A stretch of DNA of 64,000 bases from Eleusine coracana subsp. coracana. Lineage: Eukaryota; Streptophyta; Magnoliopsida; Poales; Poaceae. The notes beneath the pieces are model-generated. The model had not been told where the DNA came from and searched no databases. It worked only from the letters and a program-made list of their open reading frames with translations. Position 1 is the stretch's first letter, and the number at the start of each line of letters is the position of its first letter. Positions 37,201 through 47,764 of the stretch are shown here, in pieces. The translations under genes were made by a program, and so were the position numbers. Location: contig CM064426.1 of NCBI GenBank assembly GCA_032690845.1, forward strand, positions 73,458,403 through 73,522,402, written 5' to 3'.

Positions 37201-38395
37201 GACATTTGAAATACGTGATTTGATTTTGATACATCTATGCAAGGATTGTTTCTCGAGAATAAAAAATCCAAGCTGATGCCACGCGGTGATGGACCATTCA
37301 AAGTGTTAGCCAAAATCAATGATAATGCATACAAGATTATGGTGTCAGCCTAGCATTCAATGTCGTAGATCTATCCCCATATTATGGAACTAATGAGTTG
37401 GAGTCGAGGATGACTCCTTTTCAAGAGGGGGAGTATCATGAGGACATCAGAGCTGAGCATGTAATTCATGACCATGGAATAAATCACAAACTAGCTACAC
37501 CAGTCCAAGGACCCATTACACACAATTGTGCCAAGAAAATACAACAAGAGGTAAACTCGCTCCTTAACAAATTTAATTTCACTTTGAATAAGAACTTTCT
37601 ACTACCTAAGTCTTCTACACTTATTGTGATATGGTTTACACACAAGGAGGGGCTCACTATACCAACCAATATGGACTGAACCAAGGAGGACATGAGTTAC
37701 ATAGAAGCTGAACTATCTCATTGACATATGACATCAAAGGCAACTTCCAAGAGTCATGCGCACAAGACCTTCAATATTCTGCCCACATAATATACATGGC
37801 TGGAAAGATAATCCAATCTACTTTCACCTCCAACAGACGGCTTGTCATTTGAAGTTCCCATGAAGGAGTAATGCTCATTTTAGTTGAGACTGCCAGGGAG
37901 GCTGATAGTCGCACGAGACTTCAAGTGATTACTAGTTCCGCACCTTTCGCCTACCCTTTTCTTAGTTGAAACTCTTGAACAGTTCACACCCAACTAGTAG
38001 GATGTTCCTAGTATAAATAGCCCCTATATCTCAGTCATTTAAAACAACTTTGATAATAGAAAAGAACCCCTTTGGTTAGCCGAGTGCTATCAAATCCAGA
38101 GAGTGATCTCTACCCCTTTGCTCTTGTAATTTCCCCGGAGAATACATAAGCGACGTTCGACGTCACCTAATTGGTACTCCTGCTCTGTTTGATTGCAGGT
38201 TGTGTTGGTTGGTAACTCACAATGTGGTTGGGCGAATCCTCGATTTAGGTTGCCGTATAAAGATGGTGGTTGGCTTCGGGTTGATTTTGTCAGGTTGCAC
38301 TATTATCTTAGCTGCTTGCAGCTAGTTATCTTGGCTTCTTTGAAGCTACTTATCTTGTTCGTGATCCTTATGAAGATCAGGCCATAGTCTCATCA
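37194..38395 (+). mobile_element. Old chromovirus-like element: pol end and 3' LTR
   Basis: Pol resumes with IHLCKDCF, PRGDGPFKVLAKINDNAYKI and ends NELESRMTPFQEGEYHEDI, a typical chromovirus tail. A purine tract (agaggggga, 37425-37433) precedes the LTR at 37439-38395. Confidence 0.8.
37439..38395 (+). repeat. 3' LTR of old chromovirus-like element, about 957 bp
   Basis: Starts TGAGGACATCAG right after the purine tract and ends agtctcatca. It contains a TATA-like gtataaatag at 38011-38020, the likely promoter. No partner LTR was recognised at the left side, so the boundaries rest on the TG...CA ends and the pol context. Confidence 0.65.
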
Positions 38396-39305
38396 AACCC
38401 TCTTACTTCATCGCCTTCCTTTGGGATAAATAAATACAACGGTATTGTCCGTGCGCTTGTGGATTTATTCATGATCATTAAAAATCCAACATCTATTTAA
38501 TATATTTAGTCTTTCTATGTAGTTGAGTTAGATCTTGTGTTTGTTGTTTGATTATGACATCCATTTCATGTATGTGGTTGTTATGCTTGCATGTTATACT
38601 ATCCTACCACGTTCGACATAGGTTTTTACTATAACTATTATTTATATCATTATACGATGCATGACTAATGTGTGACTTAGATTATTTTCATGTGCTTAGT
38701 GTACACATTACGTGATTGCTCTTTATCTGATCCATCACTAAGCAATTTAGATTATTTTTCTAGTTATGAAGTGTGGTGCTAGATGAATAGAATGCACTAT
38801 TTATCGTGTAGTTCACGGGTTAGGGAGGTAGGCAATAGGTGGTGACGACCTTATCTATCTTTTGTAATCCTTCATGTTCGACTATGTTTTAGGGTCTTGG
38901 CGGGAGTCATCTGTGGATGTAGGAGTAAACTTGTTCCCAAGGTCTAATGATTCGATTGTCATGCATTGCTTGTGTGTTTTAGTATAAATATGTAAAATAT
39001 AAACTATGTAACTATATAAATGCAACATCGGAACTTAGCTCTTTTCTTATTTCTTCTCCAGAAGGCTAGTCTTTATTTATCCAGAGTATCTTATATATGT
39101 GTCCACTATGCATGATTATTTGTAACCTTACCCTTGTAAGGACTTTGCTTATAATGTATAATGCAACACTTGAATATAGTGATCATTGTGATCCAGTTGC
39201 CTTTCTTTAGGATAAATAAATATGATATCCTGAATATTCTTAGGTGAAATGCTACAACGGTATTACCCGTGTGCTTGAGGATTACCTATATTCGTTAAAA
39301 ATAAC
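38396..39305 (+). repeat. Decayed LTR sequence related to the 16726 family, opposite orientation
   Basis: Phrases such as ataaataaatacaacggtatt...ccgtgcgcttg at 38420 and tgctacaacggtattacccgtgtgcttg at 39250 are two direct copies of an LTR end. The stretch between (tgtgtttgttgtttgattatgac, catgcatgactaatgtgtga) is the inverse of 17340-17560. It is too worn for exact borders. Confidence 0.5.
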
Positions 39306-41356
39306 TTCATTGACCTTGCCAAAAAGTTAATCCTTGCCTACGAATCAAGAATACGAGTAAGAATAAAGAAGAATACAATCAAATTTGCAAGTACTTCATG
39401 AATCTCACCAGTTGGGATCTCACAAACCGATGAAACAATGACTCATTATTTAACGGAATTCAACTAAGTAAAACTTAGAAACATAAGGAATCGAGAGTGA
39501 CTTTTTATGAAGACCAGACCCTAGAATCGTGCAAGACCTTCTTGACACGTCCCAAAGGTCAAAAACAAATGACGTAGCATCAAGACAGATTCTAGACCCT
39601 ATCTTATTTTGTCAATTCTTGATGATACCAGATGAATTTATATATGAGACTTGTGTCAATGGAAATTTCTGCTCCTTATCTTTTCATGCATATATAGAAC
39701 ATCCAATACCAAGTCCATATGTGCCTAGGTGTCCTTTTTTTGGTGGATTGATCCAGGACTCTGAGGTAGACTTAATGTTGGTTTTAGCTGTGCCTGTGTC
39801 TTTGTGCTCCATGTCCTTGCCGGTCTTTCACGTCTCCAAGTCTTTCTTCCATCATCTCATGGTACTCTGTATGGTTACTAATCACAATATGAACAAGTCA
39901 CCTTTAAATGAAGTTAGTATGCACCAGCTCTAATCATTAGATCATACAAGTCCAGAGTAGGAATAGTGTGTGCATCCATAAAAGTGATGTCCTTATCATA
40001 ATCCCTTATTATGCCACTATTACTAGAAATCCCTTTTTTAGTTATAATCACAATGTCCACAAACAAAATAATTAAATAAAAAACAAGAAACAATAGTAGC
40101 GTCTTCCTACCAGCTATTGTCATCCAAACAAAATAATAAATAATAAATAAAAGGTGATAGATGTGCACCTACACCCACCGTCGCAGCTCATCGGACGAGC
40201 CACTGCATTACTCACATCTGACGGCTCTGAGCTTATCGTGCCGTCAAGGTTGCCCGAGGTTGGAGGCAACAGATCTAACGACTCTGACGATGTTAGCTCC
40301 GAGGCACGGCGACATCTCAAACTAGGGTTAGGCCGGATTCACCGTCGTGCTCAATGACCGAGGAGGAGGGGAGAGAGCGCCCCTACCTTACACCATTTTA
40401 GACTATTTTTTATAACAGGATACTTATATGATATGCCCGCTACAGTATATAGACATTGTTTTCCTAGCAGCGCGGTCACTCCCGCCCAGATAGCACACGC
40501 GCAGCCAAAGAGTATAAGTCATTGGTGTGGCACGACGCTCAGGAATCTCTTGGAGATCGCTCGACCGCGTCGGGACGGCACCGGTGCCGCACTTGTCTCG
40601 GGACGGCCGGCACCATTGGGCGGTCGTGCCCGGGCGCAGGTTGAGCATGCATCGTCTTTTGGCCTGAAAACCATCAAACGGACGTGCCCCGACACCGGCA
40701 CCCATCCCCGCCTGCTTGCTTTCCCATGCGCACGTTACCCGTCCCGAACACCGAGGCCGCCAAACGAATAAGATAAGCCCGGGCAGCACACCATCCCCCC
40801 ACCCACCCCGGCGACTCTCCCTTTCCCTAGGGAGAAAAAGGGAGAGGAGAGAAACCACTACTCCTATATTTTACTCGGAGCAGAACACTGTTCTCCCTCT
40901 GACCCACGCCCGTTCCTGTCTCCCTGTCCCTCGTTGGTATTCTAGCTGCTGGATCCTGGAGAGGTTTTCATTCAACAGCAGCGCATTTGCATGAGCAGGA
41001 CGGAAACGAACAGGAGCCATTTTATGCACGAGCGAGAGATTCATAAGATGCGTTCATCTTATGAACACGGTTAATAATATCGTGGGTAGTAGTAATTTCT
41101 GGATTGCCACTCGCTACAGATGCGCTCATCTTAGCCATCTGATGATGTGACCTGATCAACAAGTGTGAGCTGTTGTGGACGAGTTTTTCCTCCCCCGTTG
41201 CTTTCATGGAAAGCTTCCGGGTCCGGTGTCAACATACGAACCGGCTTCTTGTCGACATGGTTTGGCTTGCGTATTTTTATTTGGAAAAAACTGCGACTGG
41301 CATGGCAACGCTTTCTCCAGATGCACCAACACGATAGCGATGTCACTTAGACTTAG
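39306..41356. other. Gene-free stretch, mixed repeat debris
   Basis: No credible gene. 39306-40140 is AT-rich. 40160-40420 and 40440-41000 are GC-rich and contain frames in several phases, as expected by chance in GC-rich DNA. Around 41030-41210 the minus strand reads MAKMSASVASGNPEITTTHD, which looks like a piece of a retroelement-associated protein but cannot be assigned. Confidence 0.4.
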
Positions 41357-41633
41357 TGTGTGTTTTTTTTTCACCCTCTGAGGAGTATTAAATATAGATT
41401 ACTAACAAAAATCAATTCATAACTTTCTCTCGAAATGACGAGATAAATCTGTTAAAATTAATTAGATCATTATTAGATAATGTGATGCTATAATAAATAT
41501 TTCTTAATAATAACTTAATTAAGTTTAATGAATTTATATAATTAGTTTTATATTTAATATATGTTTAATAATTATACGTAATATTTTAATAATTAATATA
41601 ACCCTACTAAAATTTAAAAAAAAAGAAACACAG
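41357..41633. repeat. AT-rich MITE-like element upstream of the AHL gene
   Basis: Begins tgtgtgttttttttt and ends aaaaaaaaagaaacacag, an imperfect inverted pair. The interior (gaggagtattaaatataga, taaatctgttaaaattaatta) recalls a very common grass MITE type. Target duplication is unclear, so the borders are approximate. It lies about 580 bp upstream of the AHL start codon. Confidence 0.45.
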
Positions 41634-42215
41634 CCTTAAGCTAGCTTGGCGAGGAAACACTCTCTCTCGTTCTGGTCAAGTGCGGCTCGTATCACCACCT
41701 CATCCCCGACCGTGTTCTGCCCAATTTACTTCTGCTTCAGCGGTCCGTTTCATTTACACCTAAGCGTAGGCTGCCCCAGCTAGAGCTTGCGCATGCAAAG
41801 CCCATCAATTCTGCCCCAAACCAGACCATTAACTTCCTCTTCTTCCCCTTCATTTCACTGCAGCTAAAGATAGAGAGCTTGATACACTACGATCCAATCC
41901 AAGAAGCAATAAAAATCAAAGAAGAATTCGCTGTAGCTCTCTCTACCTTGCAATAGATCCCTAAACCAAGATGCCACAGGGTAGTAGTAGTACTCTGTAG
42001 TGAAATGTACTGGTAGCAGTTAGGCGCAGGTCCTTGAGCTCCATATTCCCAATCAACGCCCACACAGAAAAGAAGCACCACAAAAGCAGCAGAAAGAGGA
42101 GAGCTAATACTACAGATCAAGAAAGGGACATCACCTGGCTTTCATTCTTCTCCACCGCTAGCTCTAGTGAACAAGGAAAGGAAGCAACTGATCCAAATCA
42201 GCAAGCAACAAGGAG
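41634..42215 (+). promoter_or_regulatory. Upstream region and probable leader of the AHL gene
   Basis: Between a MITE-like repeat and the ATG at 42216 lies mixed sequence with CT-rich stretches (actctctctcgttc, ctcttcttccccttc) typical of grass core promoters and leaders. No clear TATA box was found at a conventional distance. An upstream ATG at 42034 opens a long overlapping frame in another phase, which is probably coincidental to the GC-rich coding DNA below. Confidence 0.4.
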
Positions 42216-43148
42216 ATGGCGTGGTGGGCGGGGACCATGGGCGGCGTGGACATCCGCAACCACCTGGCGCAGTTCGCGACCGGCGGCTCCATGGGCGGCG
42301 CCGGCGACCCGACTCCGACGACGCCCAACAGCAGCGGAAGCAACAACCACGACGACTCCTCGGGCGCGGCCGCGCAGGACCCCACCACAGCGGGCGGAGG
42401 AGGAGACAACTCACCCACCCCGAACGCCGCCACGTCCGGCGGCTCGTCGGGGCGGCGCCCGCGCGGCCGCCCACCGGGGTCCAAGAACAAGCCCAAGCCC
42501 CCCATCATCATCACGCGGGAGAGCCCCAACGCGCTGCGGTCCCACGTGCTGGAGATCGCCGGCGGCGCCGACATCATGGAGGCTGTGGCGGCGTTCGCGC
42601 GCCGCCGCCAGCGCGGGGTGTCCGTCCTCTCCGGCAGCGGCGTTGTCGCCAACGTCACGCTGCGCCAGCCCGTGGCGCCGCCAGGGGCCGTCGTGTCCCT
42701 CCACGGCCGCTTCGAGATCCTGTCCCTCTCCGGAGCCTTCCTCCCGTCGCCGTGCCCGCCGGGGGCCACGGGGCTCGCGGTCTACCTCGCCGGCGGCCAG
42801 GGCCAGGTCGTCGGCGGCACGGTCGTCAGCGAGCTCGTGGCGTCTGGACCCGTCATGGTCGTCGCGGCCACGTTCTCCAACGCCACGTACGAGCGGCTCC
42901 CTCTCGCCGACGAGGAGCCAGGTGAAGCGGCGGCGGCAACTGGTGGTGGTGGTTCCGATGGGATGCAGCAGCAGCTTCCCGGAGATGGGTCGCCGCCGGG
43001 AGGCAATGGCGCGGCAGGGGCTCAGGGATTACCGGACCCCACGTCGATGCCTTTCTACAACCTGCCGCCGAACCTGATGCCCAACGGCGGTGTTCAGATG
43101 CCGCACGAGGTGTTCGGCTCGTTCAGGCCGCCGCCCCCCGCATTCTAG
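42216..43148 (+). CDS. AT-hook motif nuclear-localized (AHL) protein, 310 aa
   Basis: A single-exon gene with ATG at 42216 and TAG at 43146-43148. One AT-hook with the core RGRPP (residues 83-87, in SGRRPRGRPPGSKNKPKPP) should bind the minor groove of AT-rich DNA. It is followed by a PPC/DUF296 domain, roughly residues 97-235: IIITRESPNALRSHVLEIAG, GVSVLSGSGVVANVTLRQP, GRFEILSLSGAFLP and GQVVGGTVVSELVASGPV. The PPC domain lets AHL proteins trimerise and contact partner transcription factors. Lack of introns and one hook with this PPC type fit clade-A AHLs, which in plants tune hypocotyl and organ growth, flowering and defence from the nucleus. The N-terminal third is Gly/Ser/Asn/Ala-rich and probably disordered; the C-terminus is Gly/Pro-rich. 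All key motifs are intact. Codon use is strongly GC3-biased, as usual for grass genes. Which member of the family this is cannot be decided here. Confidence 0.96.
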   Translation: MAWWAGTMGGVDIRNHLAQFATGGSMGGAGDPTPTTPNSSGSNNHDDSSGAAAQDPTTAGGGGDNSPTPNAATSGGSSGRRPRGRPPGSKNKPKPPIIITRESPNALRSHVLEIAGGADIMEAVAAFARRRQRGVSVLSGSGVVANVTLRQPVAPPGAVVSLHGRFEILSLSGAFLPSPCPPGATGLAVYLAGGQGQVVGGTVVSELVASGPVMVVAATFSNATYERLPLADEEPGEAAAATGGGGSDGMQQQLPGDGSPPGGNGAAGAQGLPDPTSMPFYNLPPNLMPNGGVQMPHEVFGSFRPPPPAF

Positions 43149-44875
43149 TTAGCTCATCAAATCATCTCCTTCTTTCTTGCTTCTGCTACTAAGCCTTTGC
43201 CTGAATGTTGCTGTTTAATTATCTAGATTTTGATTGCTAGTTGCCTTAACTACTTGTATGTAGGCAAAGAGAGACTCCAATTTGGTCTATTCGATCGTAT
43301 TTTCGTTTTTGTAGCCCATATATAGCGAGTAATATTACCGCACTGTCATCCTTCAGTTTGTGTTTGAGTTTGTCCATACACACATTTTGGCCACATGCAT
43401 CATCTTCCTATGATTTTTCCCTCTCTGCTAATAGTAATGTATTTCTACTGGTACGGTTCTATATCAACCAACTTCACTGGTTAAGGGTTTAAAGAAAAAA
43501 CGTGTTGATGAAAGAGCTAGTGAGGGTTCCTCCTGTAAAAGGGCAATAATGATGGTGGTCGTTGATGAAATTGTCTGAGTCATGACCGATGTTCTATCTA
43601 TGCATGTTGTCACTCTATCTATGCATATTAATGATGTATCAATTTTTATGGAGTGGAGGAGATGTCCGGCCTCAATGCGTGAGGCTATGAGCCCGTCAAG
43701 GAAAAAAACGGGAGACTAAGGAAAACATGATGGGCAAATGGCATACTTATACAACATTATTGAAATCTAGTGGCATTTCATGCATAGGCTACCGCCTCAA
43801 ATTCATAACATATTCCCTTTCTGCATGTTCCTTTTACACATGAAGCCTTAGGATTAATTTGTCTATAGTTATCTGATCTGCAAATAATTATACTTCTAGC
43901 TTGTGAAATTTGAACATAAAGTGATTGGTGTCGTTATTACTTCACACGTTATGCAATTTGATGGCTATGATTTTAGAAGTATATTACTTTACATGTTATG
44001 CAGTTTTAAATCATATGACTAAATATGGTGTTATAATTAATCTGGCCCTGCAAATGTGTAATATGTGTATATCACTACGTTTTCCCCAGTAACTAAGATG
44101 GTTTCTTAATACTTCATTTTCAGATATCTTAGTTATTGTAGGGAACATCAAACTCTTGCTCAAAGTGAAAGGATGTTAATTAAATTAGAAAATAAGAAAA
44201 CCAAGACATGTTTATGGATTGAAACACATTGCATGGCATATGCCTTTTGATTAGATGTACATAACTGCAGCATACTGTTGATTATCTAACAATTGTTTGC
44301 AGAAATAAGCGCTTCTTATTAGCATGAGAAAGGAACATTATATAGAACACAACCAAGTGGAAGGTTTTCTTTTTTGTTTAAACTTGTTTAACACTCCATA
44401 CAGAATTGAGTTAATGCAATTGGTTTAACAAGTCATACATGACTAATCACACATGGTTTCATATATTTCCCATCATAAAAGCTATATTCTTACAATGTGT
44501 TGAGGGTTATATTTGGCAGATAACTGACTTAATGTCATTCGTAGTTGATAATCTTGAATTCCTGATTATATACATGCATGAGCATTCAGAGTTCTGAAAA
44601 GACTATTTCACGAGGGAATAACAGGGAGAGAAACGAACGGGCCAGAGATGCGGACCTGAAAAGACTATTTTGCCCTATATTGCATTGAACGGACCTCCTC
44701 TCTGCTGCTATTTCATCTCAGATGGGCCCTTAACTTTTCCGAGGCCCAGTGCGGTCGCACCGCCCCTGGACCAGCCCTGCAAATCAATCGTCAGCACCGT
44801 TATGCGTTGGTTATGGAAGGTCTCCTACCGGTGTAGGAATAAATATTAATAAACTAGCAATATATGTATGCGTTG
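43149..44875. other. 3' region of the AHL gene and intergenic DNA
   Basis: The first few hundred bases are T-rich and plausible as a 3' UTR. The rest is AT-rich unique-looking sequence with no gene or clear repeat; 44640-44810 is slightly GC-richer without coding signal. Confidence 0.45.
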
Positions 44876-45196
44876 TCAGAGCATCTTCAAGAGCTTCTCT
44901 AAAAAAAAAGTCCCTAAAACTGTTTTTTGGGAGCAGACTAAAAATTATTGGGATCAAAAAACCATTCCTCCTCCAACAATTCCCCTAACACTGCGTTTGG
45001 ATGTTGAAATTGGAGGGTTGGAATTGATTTCAGTCAATTCCAGCGTTAGTATATTGTTGGAATTCAGACGTGAAATTGGAGGCCCAATTCCAATCGACAT
45101 TCCTCCCACCCTCCCGCAGTCACACGCGATACCGAGCGGATAGGCTCGGTATTCGGTGGAATCGGCAGCCCCTCCCCTCGCGTCTCTCTCAAGCCC

Positions 45197-45198
<2 letters not shown>

Positions 45199-45243
<45 letters not shown>
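45199..45243. repeat. (CT)n microsatellite
   Basis: About 22 uninterrupted CT units inside the hAT-like element. Confidence 0.95.
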
Positions 45244-45246
<3 letters not shown>

Positions 45247-45460
45247 CGCCTCTCCTTCCCTCCCCGGTGGCGCTCCTCTCTCTCTCTCGCGCGCGCCTCT
45301 CCTTCCCTCCCCGCGATGCTCCTCTCTCTCTCGCGGCGCCTCTCCTTCCCTTCCGGCGATCCTCTCTCTCGCGCGCCTCTCCTTCTCTCCTGGCATTCCT
45401 CTCTCTCGCACGCATCCCCTTCCCTCTCAGCGGCAGCCCCTTCCCTCGCGACAGCTACGA
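45244..45460. repeat. Pyrimidine-rich minisatellite, units of about 45-55 bp
   Basis: Four to five degenerate units repeat gcgcctctccttccctcc, a short GC-rich spacer and a ctctctctc run. It directly follows the CT microsatellite and probably grew from it. Confidence 0.8.
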
Positions 45461-46120
45461 GCCCTTCCCTCCCCGACATCCGGCGGTGAGCCCCTCCCCT
45501 GCATACGTGGTGGCAGCGGCGGCTACTCCATGTACGTGACGGCGGCAGCTCCTCCATGCGTGTGGTGGCTCCTCCATGCGTGCAGCGACGGCTCCTTCAT
45601 GCGCGCGGCTCATCGGTGGCGGGAGGCCAGCCGGCTAGGTGGCGCTAGGCCCCTCCCTGCAGCCAGTGAAGAACTTGCTTTCAATTCCATCAACATCCAA
45701 ACATGAATTGGTATTGCCTCCTCCGCTGAATTCAACCTTTTAATTCTATTAACATCCAAACAACTTCAATTCAATACCTAGACTGAATTGGAATTGAACT
45801 CAATTCAATTCCAAGGCCTCCAATTTCGACATCCAAACGCACCCTAAAAGTAATTTAATCTGAATTTAAATTGGACCACATCAGCAAGCCTGTCCAAAAA
45901 CATAACCGTCCTCGGCTCAACTCGAGTGCCCTCTAGCCGCCGCCGCATCGACGTAGATCATCGTAGCCTCCCTCACGCACTATTAGCAAGTTGTGGGACA
46001 ACATATAGGACAACACAAAACATTTAGCACGTTCAGGTGACCAGAGTTTGTCATCTGAAGTTGTGAACCATCACTGATCATGGAACGAAAAAGTATACCA
46101 CTCGCAATCTATGCTGTTGT

Positions 46121-46789
46121 TTACTGCCAACAAGGACACGAGCATAATGGGGCCAGGTCCAAGGAGCTCCACAGCACGTCGCCGTCGACATCGCTCTCCC
46201 CGGATGTCTTCTCCGTGTCGCTGCCTGAACACGCTTCTTCCTGAGCTGCGGCCGGTTCTTGCTCTCCCAGATGCCGTGGCTGAATGGCAGCAGCGTTGTG
46301 CTTCTTCCGACGGCACGCCTCCCTGAGCCTCATGAGCTGGTCTCCCACGGCGCCGACGCGGCTCATGATACACTCGGAGATGTCGTGCATTGCGTAGAGC
46401 GACGCCGAGACTTTCCTCTCGTACTGGATCCTCCTCACCACCTCCTCCACTGCTGACGTCGCTGGCTCGCCGTTGCCACCGGCGCCGCTATTGTGCACTA
46501 CGACCGCGCCACCGAGCTCTATCGCCACCACATCGAACACCGAGCACCCCGCCGGCGACGCGGCGTCTATGAACTGGAAGTCCAGCTCGTCCTCTTCTCC
46601 CTCCTCATCCAGTTTTTGGGAGCAGGTGCTGATGATGACATCACTACCGCCGTCGTCGTAGCTCAGGTAGTCGTCGACCTGGAATAATCCGCCGCACTCC
46701 TCGCCAGCGCACGCATCATGAAACGACGACGTCTCCTCCTGCTGATGCTGCTGCGGCGCCGCGGCGTTGAGGAGGAGCTGCTGCTGCGT
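46121..46789 (-). pseudogene. Captured exon of an unrecognised grass gene
   Basis: A minus-strand frame of 220-240 codons is open to TAA at 46121-46123 but has no start ATG near its beginning; the first in-frame Met is well inside (ASLYAMHD). A good splice-acceptor-like sequence, ttggcctgcacgcag, ends at about 46790, so this looks like a terminal exon cut from a gene. The product starts QQQLLLNAAAPQQHQQEE, has an acidic segment (LDEEGEEDELDFQFIDA), then a probable helix (SAVEEVVRRIQYERKVSASL...ECIMSRVGAVGDQLMRLREA) followed by basic residues and a Ser/Asp-rich tail ending LCSCPCWQ. I do not recognise the family. GC content is far above its surroundings and matches grass exons. It lies inside a Tourist-like element. 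Confidence 0.5.
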
Positions 46790-47044
46790 GCAGGCCAATA
46801 ATTGTTTACACGAGCATGGCCACAAACAGGGCAGCAAGAATGACGCCAATAATTACGGCCAAGCCGGGAGCAGTCGATTGGGGACCCCGGTTTCTTCCCT
46901 TGTTTTATCTACAATTGAGGATGATTTAGGGAGAGGATAAAAATAGGGAGGTGTTTAGGGGAGCTGTTGAAGAATGATTTTTCCAATAAATCTCAATAAT
47001 TTGATTTAGGGATACTTATTGGAAAGCTCTTGGAGATGCTCTCA

Positions 47045-47764
47045 TGGACTTTAAAATTCAAAGAACCCAACTATAGACATTTTTGGTTACAGATGTTTGA
47101 ACATTTTCATTTGATCTACTTTAATGCAATCTATGTTTGAGGATTAATATAAATATCAGTTTGACATGTATTAAAGTATCAGTTAATTTCTTTTAGATAT
47201 CAGTTTGAAAGTTTGAACGAACAACTTTTATATATAAATTTGGCATGTTAGAAGACCTGTAAGTTGTTATCTATAATATAGTTTTTTAATCCTATTAACT
47301 TTAATGAATTTTTTGATAAAATACCAAGTCATAAAATAATTATAATAATTTATAATATTTCTCGAGGAACTTAATAAAAAACACACAACAGGCTTAGAGC
47401 ACTTCCAACAGAGTTGTTAAATTTAGTTTTGACTCAGTCCAAAGTTAGTTGTTGCCAAGATTTAGTTTATTTTTTTGTTATGCTCAGTTGACTTTGATTT
47501 CAAATAAAAATATTCCAAACTCCAAAATTAAGTTTTGGTTTGTAGTCTGGAAATTAGTTTGGGCGAGAGAGAGAGAGAAGACCAAGTTGGACCCGAAATT
47601 ATCAGGAGTCTGAACTGATCATGTAGATGTTAGTTTGGGTTGGGCTAAACAAACATACATTTGACAAGGAAGCTGGACCAGTCTTCAATCGCGCACGTGC
47701 GCGTGTGTGTGTTGTTTAGGCAGGACCGGTCACGTAGGACTGATCCGTTGGGAATGCAGGGCCT
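47045..47764. other. Intergenic DNA, no feature seen
   Basis: AT-rich to about 47640. At 47400-47660 short phrases (gagcacttccaacagagttgtt) hint at a worn MITE end, but no partner was identified. Confidence 0.4.

Larger units (their letters stand above)
44991..45841. mobile_element. hAT-like non-autonomous element, 851 bp
   Basis: Ends are ctgcgtttggatgttgaaat and atttcgacatccaaacgca, a near-perfect inverted pair of about 25 bp, flanked by an 8-bp duplication ccctaaca / ccctaaaa (44983-44990 and 45842-45849, one mismatch). 8-bp duplications are the hAT signature. The interior has long CT-rich and GC-rich stretches and no transposase. It sits inside the Tourist-like element and therefore came later. 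Confidence 0.75.
44879..47041. mobile_element. Tourist-like composite element carrying an exon and a hAT-like insert
   Basis: The left end (GAGCATCTTCAAGAGCTTCTC) and right end (...AGCTCTTGGAGATGCTC) are inverted relatives of the 351-bp MITE at 11282, and TCA is duplicated on both sides (44876-44878 and 47042-47044). The end-proximal sequences match that MITE too (gggagca...aaaaattatt on the left; ttaggggagctgttga and atttgatttagggata on the right). Between them lie an 851-bp hAT-like element and about 0.95 kb of foreign sequence including a 220-codon open stretch on the minus strand. The ordinary element has no such cargo. Confidence 0.75.

Noticed and set aside
40015..40040. cactattactagaaatccc as a CACTA terminus
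   Set aside because: No partner terminus, subterminal array or 3-bp duplication nearby.
40424..40858. 144-codon minus frame in a GC-rich island
   Set aside because: No recognisable motif, overlapping frames on both strands; treated as chance.
42034..43077. Long alternative frame (347 codons) overlapping the AHL gene
   Set aside because: It encodes a low-complexity Arg/Ser/Pro/Ala protein, as expected for an off-frame reading of GC-rich DNA. The other frame has complete AT-hook and PPC motifs.
44954..45557. Arg/Glu-repeat and Ser/Leu-repeat open frames over the CT tract
   Set aside because: These are translations of a microsatellite and minisatellite, open in all phases because CT repeats contain no stops.
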